A stretch of DNA of 64,000 nt. It comes from CAXBES01 sp963974915. GTDB lineage: Bacteria > Bacteroidota > Bacteroidia > Flavobacteriales > Flavobacteriaceae. The position numbers and the translations under genes are program-made. Shown here one piece after another: positions 45,917-54,621 of the stretch (within the stretch, counting starts at the first letter, position 1; the number at the start of each line of letters is the position of its first letter). The stretch covers positions 1-64,000 of the forward strand of contig CAXBES010000013.1 in assembly GCA_963974915.1 (NCBI GenBank). Reading direction: 5' to 3'. The notes beneath the pieces are model-generated. The model did no database searches and had not been told where the DNA came from. It saw nothing but the letters and a program-made list of their open reading frames with translations.

Positions 45917-46963
45917 TTATTCTTCCTGAAAAGAATTCCATCCTCTTGCGACCAGTGGAATCTTGGTATTCGCTCTTGTTATTAAATGAATTCCTTCGCT
46001 CTCTTGAGTTATATGACCAATTACCGTTAAATGCGGATTGGCTTTTATCTTCGGAAAATCCTCTGTCGATACCGTAAATAATAACTCGTAATCTTCACCT
46101 CCACTAAGGGCTATCGTAGTACTATCCATTTTAAACTCTTCACAGGTTGAAATCACTTGTGGATCTAATGGTATTTTATCCTCGTATAAATTACATCCAA
46201 CCTTCGAATTCTTACAAATGTGAATAATTTCGGAAGAGAGTCCATCACTAATATCGATCATCGAAGTTGGTTTTACTTCGAGCTCCTCCAGAAGTTTGCC
46301 GATATCTTTTCTCGCTTCAGGCTTTAGTTGTCTTTCAATTAAATAAGTATAAGCATCCAAATCGGGTTGTGAATTTGGATTCACTTTAAACACCTGTTTT
46401 TCGCGCTCTAAGATCTGCAATCCTAAGTATGCGGCACCAAGATCCCCGGTAACTACTAAAAGATCGTTTTCCTTAGCTCCATCCCTATACACTAATTGAT
46501 CCTTTTTAGCCTGACCTATTGCTGTTACACTAATTATGAGTCCGCTGGTAGAGGAAGTCGTATCTCCACCCACTACATCCACATTGTAGAGCTTTGCAGC
46601 AGTAGCAATACCATCATAGAGTTCTTCTAGTGCCTCAACCGGAAATCGGTTAGAAACAGCTATCGACACTGTGATTTGCGTAGGCACGGCATTCATAGCA
46701 TATACATCTGAAAGATTTACCATCACAGATTTATATCCCAAATGCTTTAACGGCATATAGCTTAGATCGAAATGAACACCTTCTACCAACATATCTGTCG
46801 TTACCACGATTTGAGCCTTTGGATCCAGTACAGCAGCATCATCACCAATTCCCTTAATAGTTGTTTTTTGTAATATATCGAATCGCTTTGTAAGGTGCTC
46901 AATAAGCCCAAATTCTCCAAGTTGAGAAATATCTGTTTTCGAAGTGTTCTTGTTTTCTAACAT
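45917..46963 (-). CDS. thiL: Thiamine-monophosphate kinase
   Basis: 348 residues. It phosphorylates thiamine monophosphate to the active diphosphate. Landmarks of the PurM/ThiL fold are GEFGLIEHLTKRF, GIGDDAAVLD, VVTTDMLVEGVHFDL, VNLSDVYAMNA, VVGGDTTSS, VTGDLGAAYLGL, MIDISDGLSSE and SGGEDYELLFTV. I use the ATG at 46963 (MLENKNTSKTDISQLGEFG). A start at 46984 would overlap its own -7 box (46982-46989). It is not in a thiamine biosynthesis cluster and no TPP riboswitch is visible. Confidence 0.95.
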   Translation of the reverse strand: MLENKNTSKTDISQLGEFGLIEHLTKRFDILQKTTIKGIGDDAAVLDPKAQIVVTTDMLVEGVHFDLSYMPLKHLGYKSVMVNLSDVYAMNAVPTQITVSIAVSNRFPVEALEELYDGIATAAKLYNVDVVGGDTTSSTSGLIISVTAIGQAKKDQLVYRDGAKENDLLVVTGDLGAAYLGLQILEREKQVFKVNPNSQPDLDAYTYLIERQLKPEARKDIGKLLEELEVKPTSMIDISDGLSSEIIHICKNSKVGCNLYEDKIPLDPQVISTCEEFKMDSTTIALSGGEDYELLFTVSTEDFPKIKANPHLTVIGHITQESEGIHLITRANTKIPLVARGWNSFQEE

Positions 46964-46981
46964 TGCCTTTTCTTTGGAATG

Positions 46982-46989
46982 CAAAAATA
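46982..46989 (-). promoter_or_regulatory. -7 box of thiL
   Basis: TATTTTTG on the minus strand, perfect TAnnTTTG, ending 18 bp before the ATG at 46963 and overlapping the ATG at 46984. A T-rich -33 region is weak (TTTT instead of TTTG). Confidence 0.5.
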
Positions 46990-47338
46990 CAAGTTCGAAC
47001 GCTAATAAAAGAGTGCTGATTAAACATTTTATAACAACTGTTTTCTTCGGAAGAAAAAGGTAGCTGGTTTAATGATCCCGATACACATAGATTTAGCCGT
47101 CTTCAGTTCATAAATTTAAATTGAAAATATCTCTATTACGACGATGGCACTTCTATATTTGCGTGAAGAAATACGAATTAACAGCTGATCTTGTTAAATT
47201 AATACAGGCACACGCTTATAAATCTTAGATATTTTGTATTTTTGAAGAGCTTTTTGCCATTTTTGTTGAAGAATCTTGATCAAAATCGTAATTTCAATGA
47301 AAAGTCTACAATATTCATAGGGTAATAAGTCGTAGATC
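46990..47338. other. Intergenic region between thiL and the choice-of-anchor operon
   Basis: About 350 bp with no gene. It contains a perfect 8-bp inverted repeat around a single G (47041-47057, TTTTCTTC-G-GAAGAAAA). It also contains two -7-like boxes on the plus strand, TATATTTG (47154-47161) and TATTTTTG (47237-47244), neither with a good -33 partner. One of them could start the downstream operon, with a leader of about 90 or 170 bases. No riboswitch fold was recognised. Confidence 0.5.
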
Positions 47339-49276
47339 ATGAAGAAAATTTTACTAACAATTCTACTTTTAACGACAGGTGTGTTTTTTGCGCAAACACC
47401 GTGCGTTGGAGGTATGGCCGGGTCTTATCCTTGTAGCGGTTATGATCTACTATCATTTATTCCTTACACCGATTTTGGTGCAGACGATGCCAATGATTCC
47501 TGGGGATGGACAGACCCAAACAACGGAAAAGAATACGCACTCGTAGGATTGGATAACGGGGTAGCCTTTGTTGATATTACCGATCCACTAAACCCGGTTT
47601 ATCTGGGCAAACTTCCAACACATACAGACGCTAGTTTATGGCGCGATATTAAGACGTATAATAATTATGCATTTGTTGTAAGCGAAGCTTTTAATCATGG
47701 AATGCAGGTATTCGATCTTACGCGACTACGGAACGTTACGAATCCGCCGGTTATTTTCACCGAAGACGCTCATTATGATGGCTTCGGAAATGCTCATAAT
47801 TTGGTGATCAACGAATCTGAAGGATACGCCTATGGAGTTGGAACCAACACTTACAATGGTGGCCCGCATTTTGTCAACATTCAGGATCCGTTAAATCCGG
47901 TTGGAGAGGGTGGATACTCATTAGGCAACTATAGTCATGACGGTCAGGTGGTTACATACACTGGACCGGATTCAGATTATACAGGTAGGGAAATATATGT
48001 TGGTAGCAATGAAGATTATGTGGTAATAGCAGATATCACAGATAAATTAAACCCTGAGACTATATCCATAACCACGTACAACAATACGGTCTATACCCAC
48101 CAGGGATGGTTTACCGAAGACCAGAAGTATTTTCTATTGGGTGATGAAATTGATGAAATAACTTATGGTTTTAACACTCGGATCATCATATTCGACTTTA
48201 CCGATCTGGATGCTCCAGAAGTTTCTTTCGAATATACCGGCCCTACTTCAGCCACAGATCACAATTTATACATTAAGGGTAATGAAATGTATCTCGCTAA
48301 TTACAAGGCAGGATTTAGAGTACATGATATTTCAGACATACAAAACGGAAATATCATTGAAACCGGTTACTTTGATGTGTTCCCAACAAATAATAACGTA
48401 GGTTATGTTGGTGCCTGGAACGTATATCCTTATTTTGGTAGCGGGACGATCATGGTTTCAGCATTAACATACAGCGACCCATCATATATTGGCGGCCTGT
48501 ATCTTTTAAAATCGTCTGCACCGGATACCACACCGCCCGTTGCGGTATGCCAAAATATTACCGTCTCATTGGACGCAAACGGAAATGTGATCGTTCCCGC
48601 AACTTCTGTGGATGGTGGATCAAGTGACAACAGCGGATTCTATACCGCCACACTAAACAACAACACTTTTAATTGCAGCGATATAGGAAATAATACGGTG
48701 ATACTCACCATAACAGATCCATCCGGCAATACAGCTACTTGCAATGCTGTGATCACCGTAATAGACGATCTCCCACCTGTAGTTACTTGTCCGGCAGACC
48801 AGATCGTAGAATACGATACCGGACTTAGTTATTATACACTACCGGATTATATTGCGAGTAGTCAAGCAACCGCGACAGACAATTGCATATCGCCTGCAGC
48901 AATTTCACAATCGCCTTTGCCGGGAACTCAACTTACGCAAGGTGTGTACACTATTTCCTTCGAATCTATCGATATCTATGATAATATTGGTACCTGCACT
49001 TTCGTATTGACCGTAAATGAAGTACTTTCGGTGATTGAAAATGAATTGAATTCAGATATCTCAATTTTTCCTAATCCTGCTTCGGAAAAGTTTGTAATTA
49101 ATTCGAACTCGGTGCCATTAGAAGCTGTTTCGGTATATGATATTCTAGGGAAAAAACTGTTCAATACTTCTGAAGTAAATTCAGAAACAATAACTGTTGA
49201 CATTAGTGGTTATAATAAAGGAATATATTTTGTCCTCGTAAATAATTCATTAGTAAAGAAAATAATAAAACAATAG
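47339..49276 (+). CDS. Choice-of-anchor B (LVIVD) protein with HYR-like modules and T9SS domain
   Basis: 645 residues. Signal peptide (LLTTGVFFAQ) and then the choice-of-anchor B domain (about 20-390): PCVGGMAGSYPCSGYDLL, DSWGWTDPNNGKEYALVGL, PVYLGKLPTHTDASLWRDIK, HNLVINESEGYAYGVGTN, SHDGQVVTYTGPD and THQGWFTEDQKYFLLGDE. Two HYR-like Ig modules follow (about 395-560: SAPDTTPPVAVCQNI, IDDLPPVVTCPADQIVEY). A T9SS type A tail comes last (ISIFPNPASEKFVINS, ending VKKIIKQ). It is the first of five co-directional genes ending with the di-haem enzyme. Ligand unknown. Confidence 0.88.
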   Translation: MKKILLTILLLTTGVFFAQTPCVGGMAGSYPCSGYDLLSFIPYTDFGADDANDSWGWTDPNNGKEYALVGLDNGVAFVDITDPLNPVYLGKLPTHTDASLWRDIKTYNNYAFVVSEAFNHGMQVFDLTRLRNVTNPPVIFTEDAHYDGFGNAHNLVINESEGYAYGVGTNTYNGGPHFVNIQDPLNPVGEGGYSLGNYSHDGQVVTYTGPDSDYTGREIYVGSNEDYVVIADITDKLNPETISITTYNNTVYTHQGWFTEDQKYFLLGDEIDEITYGFNTRIIIFDFTDLDAPEVSFEYTGPTSATDHNLYIKGNEMYLANYKAGFRVHDISDIQNGNIIETGYFDVFPTNNNVGYVGAWNVYPYFGSGTIMVSALTYSDPSYIGGLYLLKSSAPDTTPPVAVCQNITVSLDANGNVIVPATSVDGGSSDNSGFYTATLNNNTFNCSDIGNNTVILTITDPSGNTATCNAVITVIDDLPPVVTCPADQIVEYDTGLSYYTLPDYIASSQATATDNCISPAAISQSPLPGTQLTQGVYTISFESIDIYDNIGTCTFVLTVNEVLSVIENELNSDISIFPNPASEKFVINSNSVPLEAVSVYDILGKKLFNTSEVNSETITVDISGYNKGIYFVLVNNSLVKKIIKQ

Positions 49277-49379
49277 AAAAATGTGTAAGGTATTTTACAA
49301 ATACCGACTATAATAGTTCGCACTAAAAGCTGTCCTTCAGCGTTATAACTAAAATTAACAACTACTAAAATAAAAATTG

Positions 49380-50792
49380 ATGAAAAAAATTTTACCAATA
49401 GCCCTTTCACTTATATGTTTTGTCGCTGTAGCTCAAACTCCATGTACAAATGGATTCGCCGGCGCATATCCTTGTGATGGTTACGACTTACTCTCACATA
49501 TTGATCTAAACGTTCTTGGGTCCAGCGCCGGAAATGATTCATGGGGTTGGGTAGATCCTGATAACGGTGATGAATACGCCATAGTTGGGTTGAGAAACGG
49601 AACTGCGTTTATAAACATTACAGACCCCTTAAATCCGGTATACCTGGGTAAACTGCCAACACATACCGACAATAGCACATGGAGAGATGTAAAAGTATAC
49701 AGCAATCATGCTTTTATTGTTAGTGAAGCTGGAGGTCATGGTATGCAGGTCTTCGATCTAACCAGATTACGATCTGTAAGTAGCCCACCGGAAACTTTTA
49801 CAGAAGATGCTCATTACGATGGCTTCGGACGAGCACATAATATTGTTATAAATGAAGACACGGGTTATGCCTACGGCGTAGGTACAAGTACCTTTAACGG
49901 TGGTCCGCACTTTGTTAACATCCAGGATCCGTTAAACCCTGTTGCCGCAGGAGGTTACGCGTTAGATGATTACAGTCATGATGCACAAGTTGTAACTTAC
50001 AATGGGCCGGATACCGATTATAGCGGACAGGAAATACTGATTGGAAGCAATGAAAATGAAATTGTTGTAGTTGATATTACCGATAAAGGAAGCCCACTTC
50101 CAATTTCATCAACAGGTTATTCAAATGTTGGTTATACTCACCAAGGATGGTTTACAGAAGATCAAAGATATTTTATCGTTGGAGATGAAACAGATGAAAT
50201 AGGTTTTGGATTTAATACCAGAACATTAGTCTTCGACCTTTTGGATCTTGATAATCCGCAGCTACTTTTTGAATATTATGGTCCTAACGAGTCTATTGAT
50301 CACAATGGATACGTAAAAGGTGATAAATATTATATGGCCAGCTATAGAGCAGGTTTAAGAGTGTTGGATATTAGTGATATCGCGAATTCAAATATGACCG
50401 AAATAGGGTATTTTGATAGTTATCCATCTAATGATGGTGCCGACTTTGATGGTGCCTGGAGTGTTTATCCTTATCTACCTAGTGGAAATATTATAATAAG
50501 TGATATTGACAGAGGGTTCTTTTTAGTAAAAGATCCAACTGTTCTGGGGACCAATGATGTAACCGTTACAGATTTTTCAATTTATCCTAATCCGGCAAAA
50601 AACAATATCAACATACAGTCTCAAAATATACCCTTAACACAGGTTGAGATCTTCAACGTTTTAGGTCAGCGCATATTAAGTCTGGATTTTACAGGTAGTA
50701 CTTCAGAGAATATTGATATTTCAAGTTTAAACTCAGGTATGTACCTTGTAAAAATAAATGACCTTACAACACAAAGGTTAATTGTAAAATAA
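49380..50792 (+). CDS. Choice-of-anchor B (LVIVD) protein with T9SS domain, paralogue
   Basis: 470 residues from ATG 49380 (a TTG one codon earlier is ignored). It is a clear paralogue of the preceding gene over the choice-of-anchor B domain: NGFAGAYPCDGYDLLSHID, GWVDPDNGDEYAIVGL, GKLPTHTDNSTWRDVK, EDAHYDGFGRAHNIVIN and THQGWFTEDQRYFIVGDE. The HYR-like modules are missing, and the T9SS domain (FSIYPNPAKNNINIQS, ending QRLIVK) follows directly. It is predicted to be surface-exposed. It is spaced 103 bp after the first copy, with a small hairpin (49289-49305) between them and 12 bp before the next gene. Confidence 0.88.
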   Translation: MKKILPIALSLICFVAVAQTPCTNGFAGAYPCDGYDLLSHIDLNVLGSSAGNDSWGWVDPDNGDEYAIVGLRNGTAFINITDPLNPVYLGKLPTHTDNSTWRDVKVYSNHAFIVSEAGGHGMQVFDLTRLRSVSSPPETFTEDAHYDGFGRAHNIVINEDTGYAYGVGTSTFNGGPHFVNIQDPLNPVAAGGYALDDYSHDAQVVTYNGPDTDYSGQEILIGSNENEIVVVDITDKGSPLPISSTGYSNVGYTHQGWFTEDQRYFIVGDETDEIGFGFNTRTLVFDLLDLDNPQLLFEYYGPNESIDHNGYVKGDKYYMASYRAGLRVLDISDIANSNMTEIGYFDSYPSNDGADFDGAWSVYPYLPSGNIIISDIDRGFFLVKDPTVLGTNDVTVTDFSIYPNPAKNNINIQSQNIPLTQVEIFNVLGQRILSLDFTGSTSENIDISSLNSGMYLVKINDLTTQRLIVK

Positions 50793-50804
50793 AATAACCT
50801 ACTT

Positions 50805-52202
50805 ATGCTATTAAAAAAAATAAATCACAATGTGATCTTATTGATTTTCTGCGCAGGAATTCTTACCGCCTGTAGTAGTGATGACACCTCTACGCCAACA
50901 GATGATGATCCACCCACGGGTGAGTTCCTTGGGGAGCCCGATTTCATTAAAACTTATGGGGGTAGCGACGAAGACGATGGTGTTTCGGTTGTTCAGGCAA
51001 ACGATGGAGGCTATGTCATTGCCGGGACTACTAAAAGTACCGATGGTGATATTACAGATAAAACAGGTAACGACGCAGACTACTGGGTTTTAAAGTTAAA
51101 CTCCGCAGGAGAGAAAGTATGGAGTAAAACCTACGGTGGTAGTGGCGATGATAGAGCAACCAATATTACAAAAACATCAGATGGTGGTTATGTAATTAGC
51201 GGCTATAGTCGTAGTAACGATGGAGATGTTTCAGGAAATAACGGATTTCAGGATTATTGGATCCTGAAAATTGACACCTCCGGAAATCTTCAATGGCAAA
51301 AGAGCTTCGGATTTGCCGGAAGTGATCAAGGCTTTAAAGTATTTGAAACAGCAGAAGGAAATTTCTTTGCAACCGGCTTTTTAGATGTTTCCGCAAGTGG
51401 TGGCCAAGGGAATGACTTTACTCCCGGAAGTAACGGCTCTGTTGGTGGTAACACGAGAAATCCGCAGCATGGTGTTGGGGAATTTTGGGGAATTCTAATG
51501 GACTCGCAGGGAAATAAACTCTGGAGACGATATTTTGGAGGAACTAACAATGACAGAAGTTATGACGCACTACAAACAAATGACGGCGGATTTCTTTTGG
51601 TAGGCTCTTCTGAAAGTGAAGATTTTGATATAACTGATGCAAAAGGAAGTTATGATTTCTGGGCGGTTAGATTAACTGCATCCGGTGATTTAATTTGGAC
51701 TAAATCGTTTGGTGGTTCCGAAATTGATATCGCGTATTCGGTAACAAAAACTCATGACGGAAATTACATGCTCGTTGGAGACACCAGAAGCACAGATCAG
51801 GACGTTACTTCTTTATACGGAAATGCAGATGCCTGGGCGGTTAAATTTAGTGATGACGGAACCATGATCTGGCAAAAAAACTTTGGAGGCTCAGAATTCG
51901 ACTCGGCCAGAAGTGTAAGGTCAATGTCTAACGGAAGATATATTTTATCTGGTTCTACACGAAGCAACAATAATGATGTTGGTTCTAATAACGGTCAGAA
52001 CGACGCCTGGTTAATGATCATAGACGAAGCAGGTTCGCTTACGTACGAATATACCTTAGGTGGAAGTAGTTTGGATTTTGGAAATCAGGCTATTGAAACA
52101 ACCGATTCTAAACTCGTGCTTGTTGGTAACACCGAAAGTGACGACATAGATATCCCTCTTAACAGAGGAATTAAAGACTTACTTATACTTAAACTTAAAT
52201 AG
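50805..52202 (+). CDS. Surface lipoprotein with seven-fold propeller-like repeats
   Basis: 465 residues. Lipobox LTACSSDD is followed by an acidic run (Cys 23, then SSDDTSTPTDDD), which matches the lipoprotein export signal that sends Bacteroidota lipoproteins to the cell surface. About seven repeats of 55-60 residues share the pattern TYGGSxxDxxxSVxxxxDGGYVIAGxTxSxDGDI, then DYWVLKLNSxGxxxWxKxYGG. This suggests a beta-propeller. No enzyme motif was seen. It is the middle gene of the five-gene set, 12 bp after the second choice-of-anchor gene and 22 bp before the MbnP-like gene. Confidence 0.82.
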   Translation: MLLKKINHNVILLIFCAGILTACSSDDTSTPTDDDPPTGEFLGEPDFIKTYGGSDEDDGVSVVQANDGGYVIAGTTKSTDGDITDKTGNDADYWVLKLNSAGEKVWSKTYGGSGDDRATNITKTSDGGYVISGYSRSNDGDVSGNNGFQDYWILKIDTSGNLQWQKSFGFAGSDQGFKVFETAEGNFFATGFLDVSASGGQGNDFTPGSNGSVGGNTRNPQHGVGEFWGILMDSQGNKLWRRYFGGTNNDRSYDALQTNDGGFLLVGSSESEDFDITDAKGSYDFWAVRLTASGDLIWTKSFGGSEIDIAYSVTKTHDGNYMLVGDTRSTDQDVTSLYGNADAWAVKFSDDGTMIWQKNFGGSEFDSARSVRSMSNGRYILSGSTRSNNNDVGSNNGQNDAWLMIIDEAGSLTYEYTLGGSSLDFGNQAIETTDSKLVLVGNTESDDIDIPLNRGIKDLLILKLK

Positions 52203-52224
52203 ACCCTCTTAAATCTTAAACTGA

Positions 52225-53016
52225 ATGAAAAAAATTGCCCTTATTGCTGCCTTTGCTATAGCAATGGTAAGCTGTAAAAATGACGATGACGCTACTCCGG
52301 CGAACACAACTGTAGATTTCACTTTTACTCAAAACTGGGATGGTACATCAATTACCAATGCAGATTTTGACACTACAACCTACACAAATGCAAACGGGGA
52401 AGAATTAACACTTTCAAAATTGGTTTACTTAATTTCCGACATTACATTTACAAGTAGTACTGGTGTTGTTTACGATGCCGGGGACTACAATTTGATAGAT
52501 GTGAGACAAGGAACGAACCTTACATTTACACCTGATGTTCAAATCCCTGAAGGAACTTACACAGTATCATTCACATTTGGATTTGATGATGAAGATAACA
52601 TTGACGGAGTGTATTTAGATCTAAATTCGGCAGATAGCGGCTGGGGAGTTCCGGGACCATTAGGTGGCGGATATCACTACATGCGAATGGAAGGGAAATT
52701 CATTGACAATACGTCTACAGAAACTACTTTCCAATATCACACGATTAGAGCAAATAGTCATACTACCTTGCCTCCGGGACCCGGTACATTAGATGTATTA
52801 CAAGACACCTCTTTTGAAGTTAATCTTGGTCAGGTAACAGTTTCAAACAATACGAATGTTGAAATAAAAATGAATGTTGCAGAATGGTTCAAAAACCCTA
52901 ATCAGTGGGATCTTAACGTTTGGCACTCAACCTTAATGCCTAACTTTGATGCACAGATCGACATGCACGAAAATGGTTCTAATGGCGTTTTTAGCCTTGG
53001 AGCTGTAACACAGTAA
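52225..53016 (+). CDS. MbnP-like copper-binding lipoprotein
   Basis: 263 residues. Lipobox AMVSCKNDDD (Cys 17 followed by acidic residues, a likely surface-export signal). The body follows the MbnP family layout: VDFTFTQNWDG, LSKLVYLISDI, YNLIDVRQGTN, PEGTYTVSFTFGFD and GWG...GGYHYMRMEGKF. In characterised MbnP a Trp is oxidised to kynurenine by the partner MbnH, creating a Cu(I) site. Candidate tryptophans here are W140, just before the YHYMRMEG element, and W38. The partner-like di-haem enzyme is encoded 14 bp downstream. Family assignment is from motif recognition; copper binding has to be shown. Confidence 0.8.
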   Translation: MKKIALIAAFAIAMVSCKNDDDATPANTTVDFTFTQNWDGTSITNADFDTTTYTNANGEELTLSKLVYLISDITFTSSTGVVYDAGDYNLIDVRQGTNLTFTPDVQIPEGTYTVSFTFGFDDEDNIDGVYLDLNSADSGWGVPGPLGGGYHYMRMEGKFIDNTSTETTFQYHTIRANSHTTLPPGPGTLDVLQDTSFEVNLGQVTVSNNTNVEIKMNVAEWFKNPNQWDLNVWHSTLMPNFDAQIDMHENGSNGVFSLGAVTQ

Positions 53017-53030
53017 TTAAGAACGATAGA

Positions 53031-54098
53031 ATGAGACGCCTGCTGTTGTACATATTTGTTTGCTTTACCATAATCTCTTGTAAAAAAGATGATGGTGATG
53101 CAACCTATACCGCAACGCCGGCGTCCCTTACTATTCCAACTATTTTTGAACAAAAACTCCTTCCCCCAAGTATCCCTTCAGATAATCCACAAACTGTTGA
53201 AGGCATCAAACTTGGAAGAAAGCTATTTTTCGACCCAATTCTCTCCGGTAATGGCACACAAGCTTGTGCTGATTGCCACAGTCCTCAAAATGCTTTTACA
53301 GACGAAAGGCAATTCTCTGTGGGTATTGATGGAATTGCGGGAGTTAGAAATTCGATGCCCTTATTTAATATGGCATGGAATTTTAATGAAAAATTCTTTT
53401 GGGATGGAAGAGCTCTGGGACTGGAAGAACAGGCCTTAGAACCGGTTATTAACCCGGTAGAAATGCACAACACATGGGCACAGGCAACTGCAAGTCTTCA
53501 GAATGCCCCTTCCTATCCTGCTTTATTCAATGACGCTTTTGGAACAACTACAATAGATTCTACCTTGGTGAGCAAAGCAATTGCGCAGTTTTTAAGAACT
53601 TTAATTTCCGGAAATTCAAAATTTGATAAATACCTTTTAAATGAGGGAACCCTTACGGCTTCAGAATTAAATGGATTAAACGTATTTTTAGACGAAACCC
53701 GAGGCGACTGTTTCCATTGTCACGGTAATCCAAACAATCCGTTATGGACCGATAATTTCTTTCACAATAATGGCTTAGATGAAGTGTTGACCGATCGTGG
53801 GTTAGGGCAAGTCACCGGAGATCCAAGAGATTTTGGCTTGTTTAAAACACCTTCTCTTCGGAATTTAGCTTACACTGCCCCTTATATGCATGACGGACGC
53901 TTTGAAACACTAGACGAAGTAATTGACCATTACAGTGAAGGTCTGGTCTATTCTGAAACTATTGATCCCCTTATGAAATCGGTATCACAAGGAGGCGTAC
54001 ATTTATCTGAAACTGATAAAGCCGACTTAAAAGCATTTCTTCTTTCGCTTTCGGAACCGGGATTTATAAATAATCCTGATTTTCAGGACCCCAACTAA
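53031..54098 (+). CDS. Di-haem MauG/MbnH-like cytochrome c peroxidase-family lipoprotein
   Basis: 355 residues. Lipobox FTIISCKKDDGD (Cys 17 plus acidic residues). There are two haem c sites, C79-x2-C82-H83 (ACADCHSPQ) and C227-x2-C230-H231 (CFHCHGNPN). KLGRKLFFDP and EKFFWDGRALGLEEQALEP contain the conserved Trp between the haems. The C-terminal PYMHDGRFETLDEVIDHY is typical of the bacterial di-haem peroxidase family. The MbnP-like neighbour makes MbnH, a MauG relative that forms kynurenine, the best guess rather than a simple peroxidase. It ends the operon, with 174 bp before sufA. Confidence 0.85.
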   Translation: MRRLLLYIFVCFTIISCKKDDGDATYTATPASLTIPTIFEQKLLPPSIPSDNPQTVEGIKLGRKLFFDPILSGNGTQACADCHSPQNAFTDERQFSVGIDGIAGVRNSMPLFNMAWNFNEKFFWDGRALGLEEQALEPVINPVEMHNTWAQATASLQNAPSYPALFNDAFGTTTIDSTLVSKAIAQFLRTLISGNSKFDKYLLNEGTLTASELNGLNVFLDETRGDCFHCHGNPNNPLWTDNFFHNNGLDEVLTDRGLGQVTGDPRDFGLFKTPSLRNLAYTAPYMHDGRFETLDEVIDHYSEGLVYSETIDPLMKSVSQGGVHLSETDKADLKAFLLSLSEPGFINNPDFQDPN

Positions 54099-54235
54099 GC
54101 AAAATTTAGAACGCTTCACACGTTAATTAGCCAACTTTACTTTCCGAAGAAAAAGAGAATCTTTCTATCATCAAACTCTATATGCAGATAAGTTTAAATT
54201 GTTAAACTTGTATGGCAGATGAGCAGTAAATACCG

Positions 54236-54243
54236 TATATTTG
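54236..54243 (+). promoter_or_regulatory. -7 box upstream of the suf operon
   Basis: TATATTTG, a perfect TAnnTTTG, 29 bp before the sufA ATG. TTG at 54208-54210 lies 25 bases upstream, slightly too far for a standard -33. No IscR- or Fur-like site was identified. Confidence 0.5.
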
Positions 54244-54272
54244 CAACCTAATTTAGAATTAATCTACATTAA

Positions 54273-54602
54273 ATGATAAAAGTAAGTGACAACGCGAAAT
54301 CTAAGATTGCGCAGCTAATGACCGATGAAGGTTTTAACGTCGCCAATGACTACGTTCGGGTAGGTGTGAAAAGTGGAGGATGTTCTGGTTTGTCTTACGA
54401 ACTAAAATTTGATCACGCTTTAGGCGAAGATGATAAACTTTTCGAAGACCATGATGTGAAAATAGCAGTAGACAAAAAGAGCTTTTTATATCTGGTAGGA
54501 ACAACTTTAGAATACAGTGGCGGTTTAAATGGTAAAGGGTTTGTTTTTAACAATCCAAATGCAAACAGAACCTGCGGATGTGGGGAATCGTTTTCACTAT
54601 AA
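54273..54602 (+). CDS. sufA: Iron-sulfur carrier SufA/ErpA type
   Basis: 109 residues of the HesB/IscA family. It accepts clusters from SufBCD and passes them to apoproteins. The three invariant cysteines are C37 (GGCSGLSYEL), C101 and C103 (TCGCGESFSL). First gene of the suf operon, 19 bp before sufB. Confidence 0.93.
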   Translation: MIKVSDNAKSKIAQLMTDEGFNVANDYVRVGVKSGGCSGLSYELKFDHALGEDDKLFEDHDVKIAVDKKSFLYLVGTTLEYSGGLNGKGFVFNNPNANRTCGCGESFSL

Positions 54603-54621
54603 ATAACTACGTAAAAGAGAT

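Noticed and set aside
46964..47100. TPP riboswitch upstream of thiL
   Set aside because: No conserved THI-box pattern and the leader is only about a dozen bases given the -7 box.
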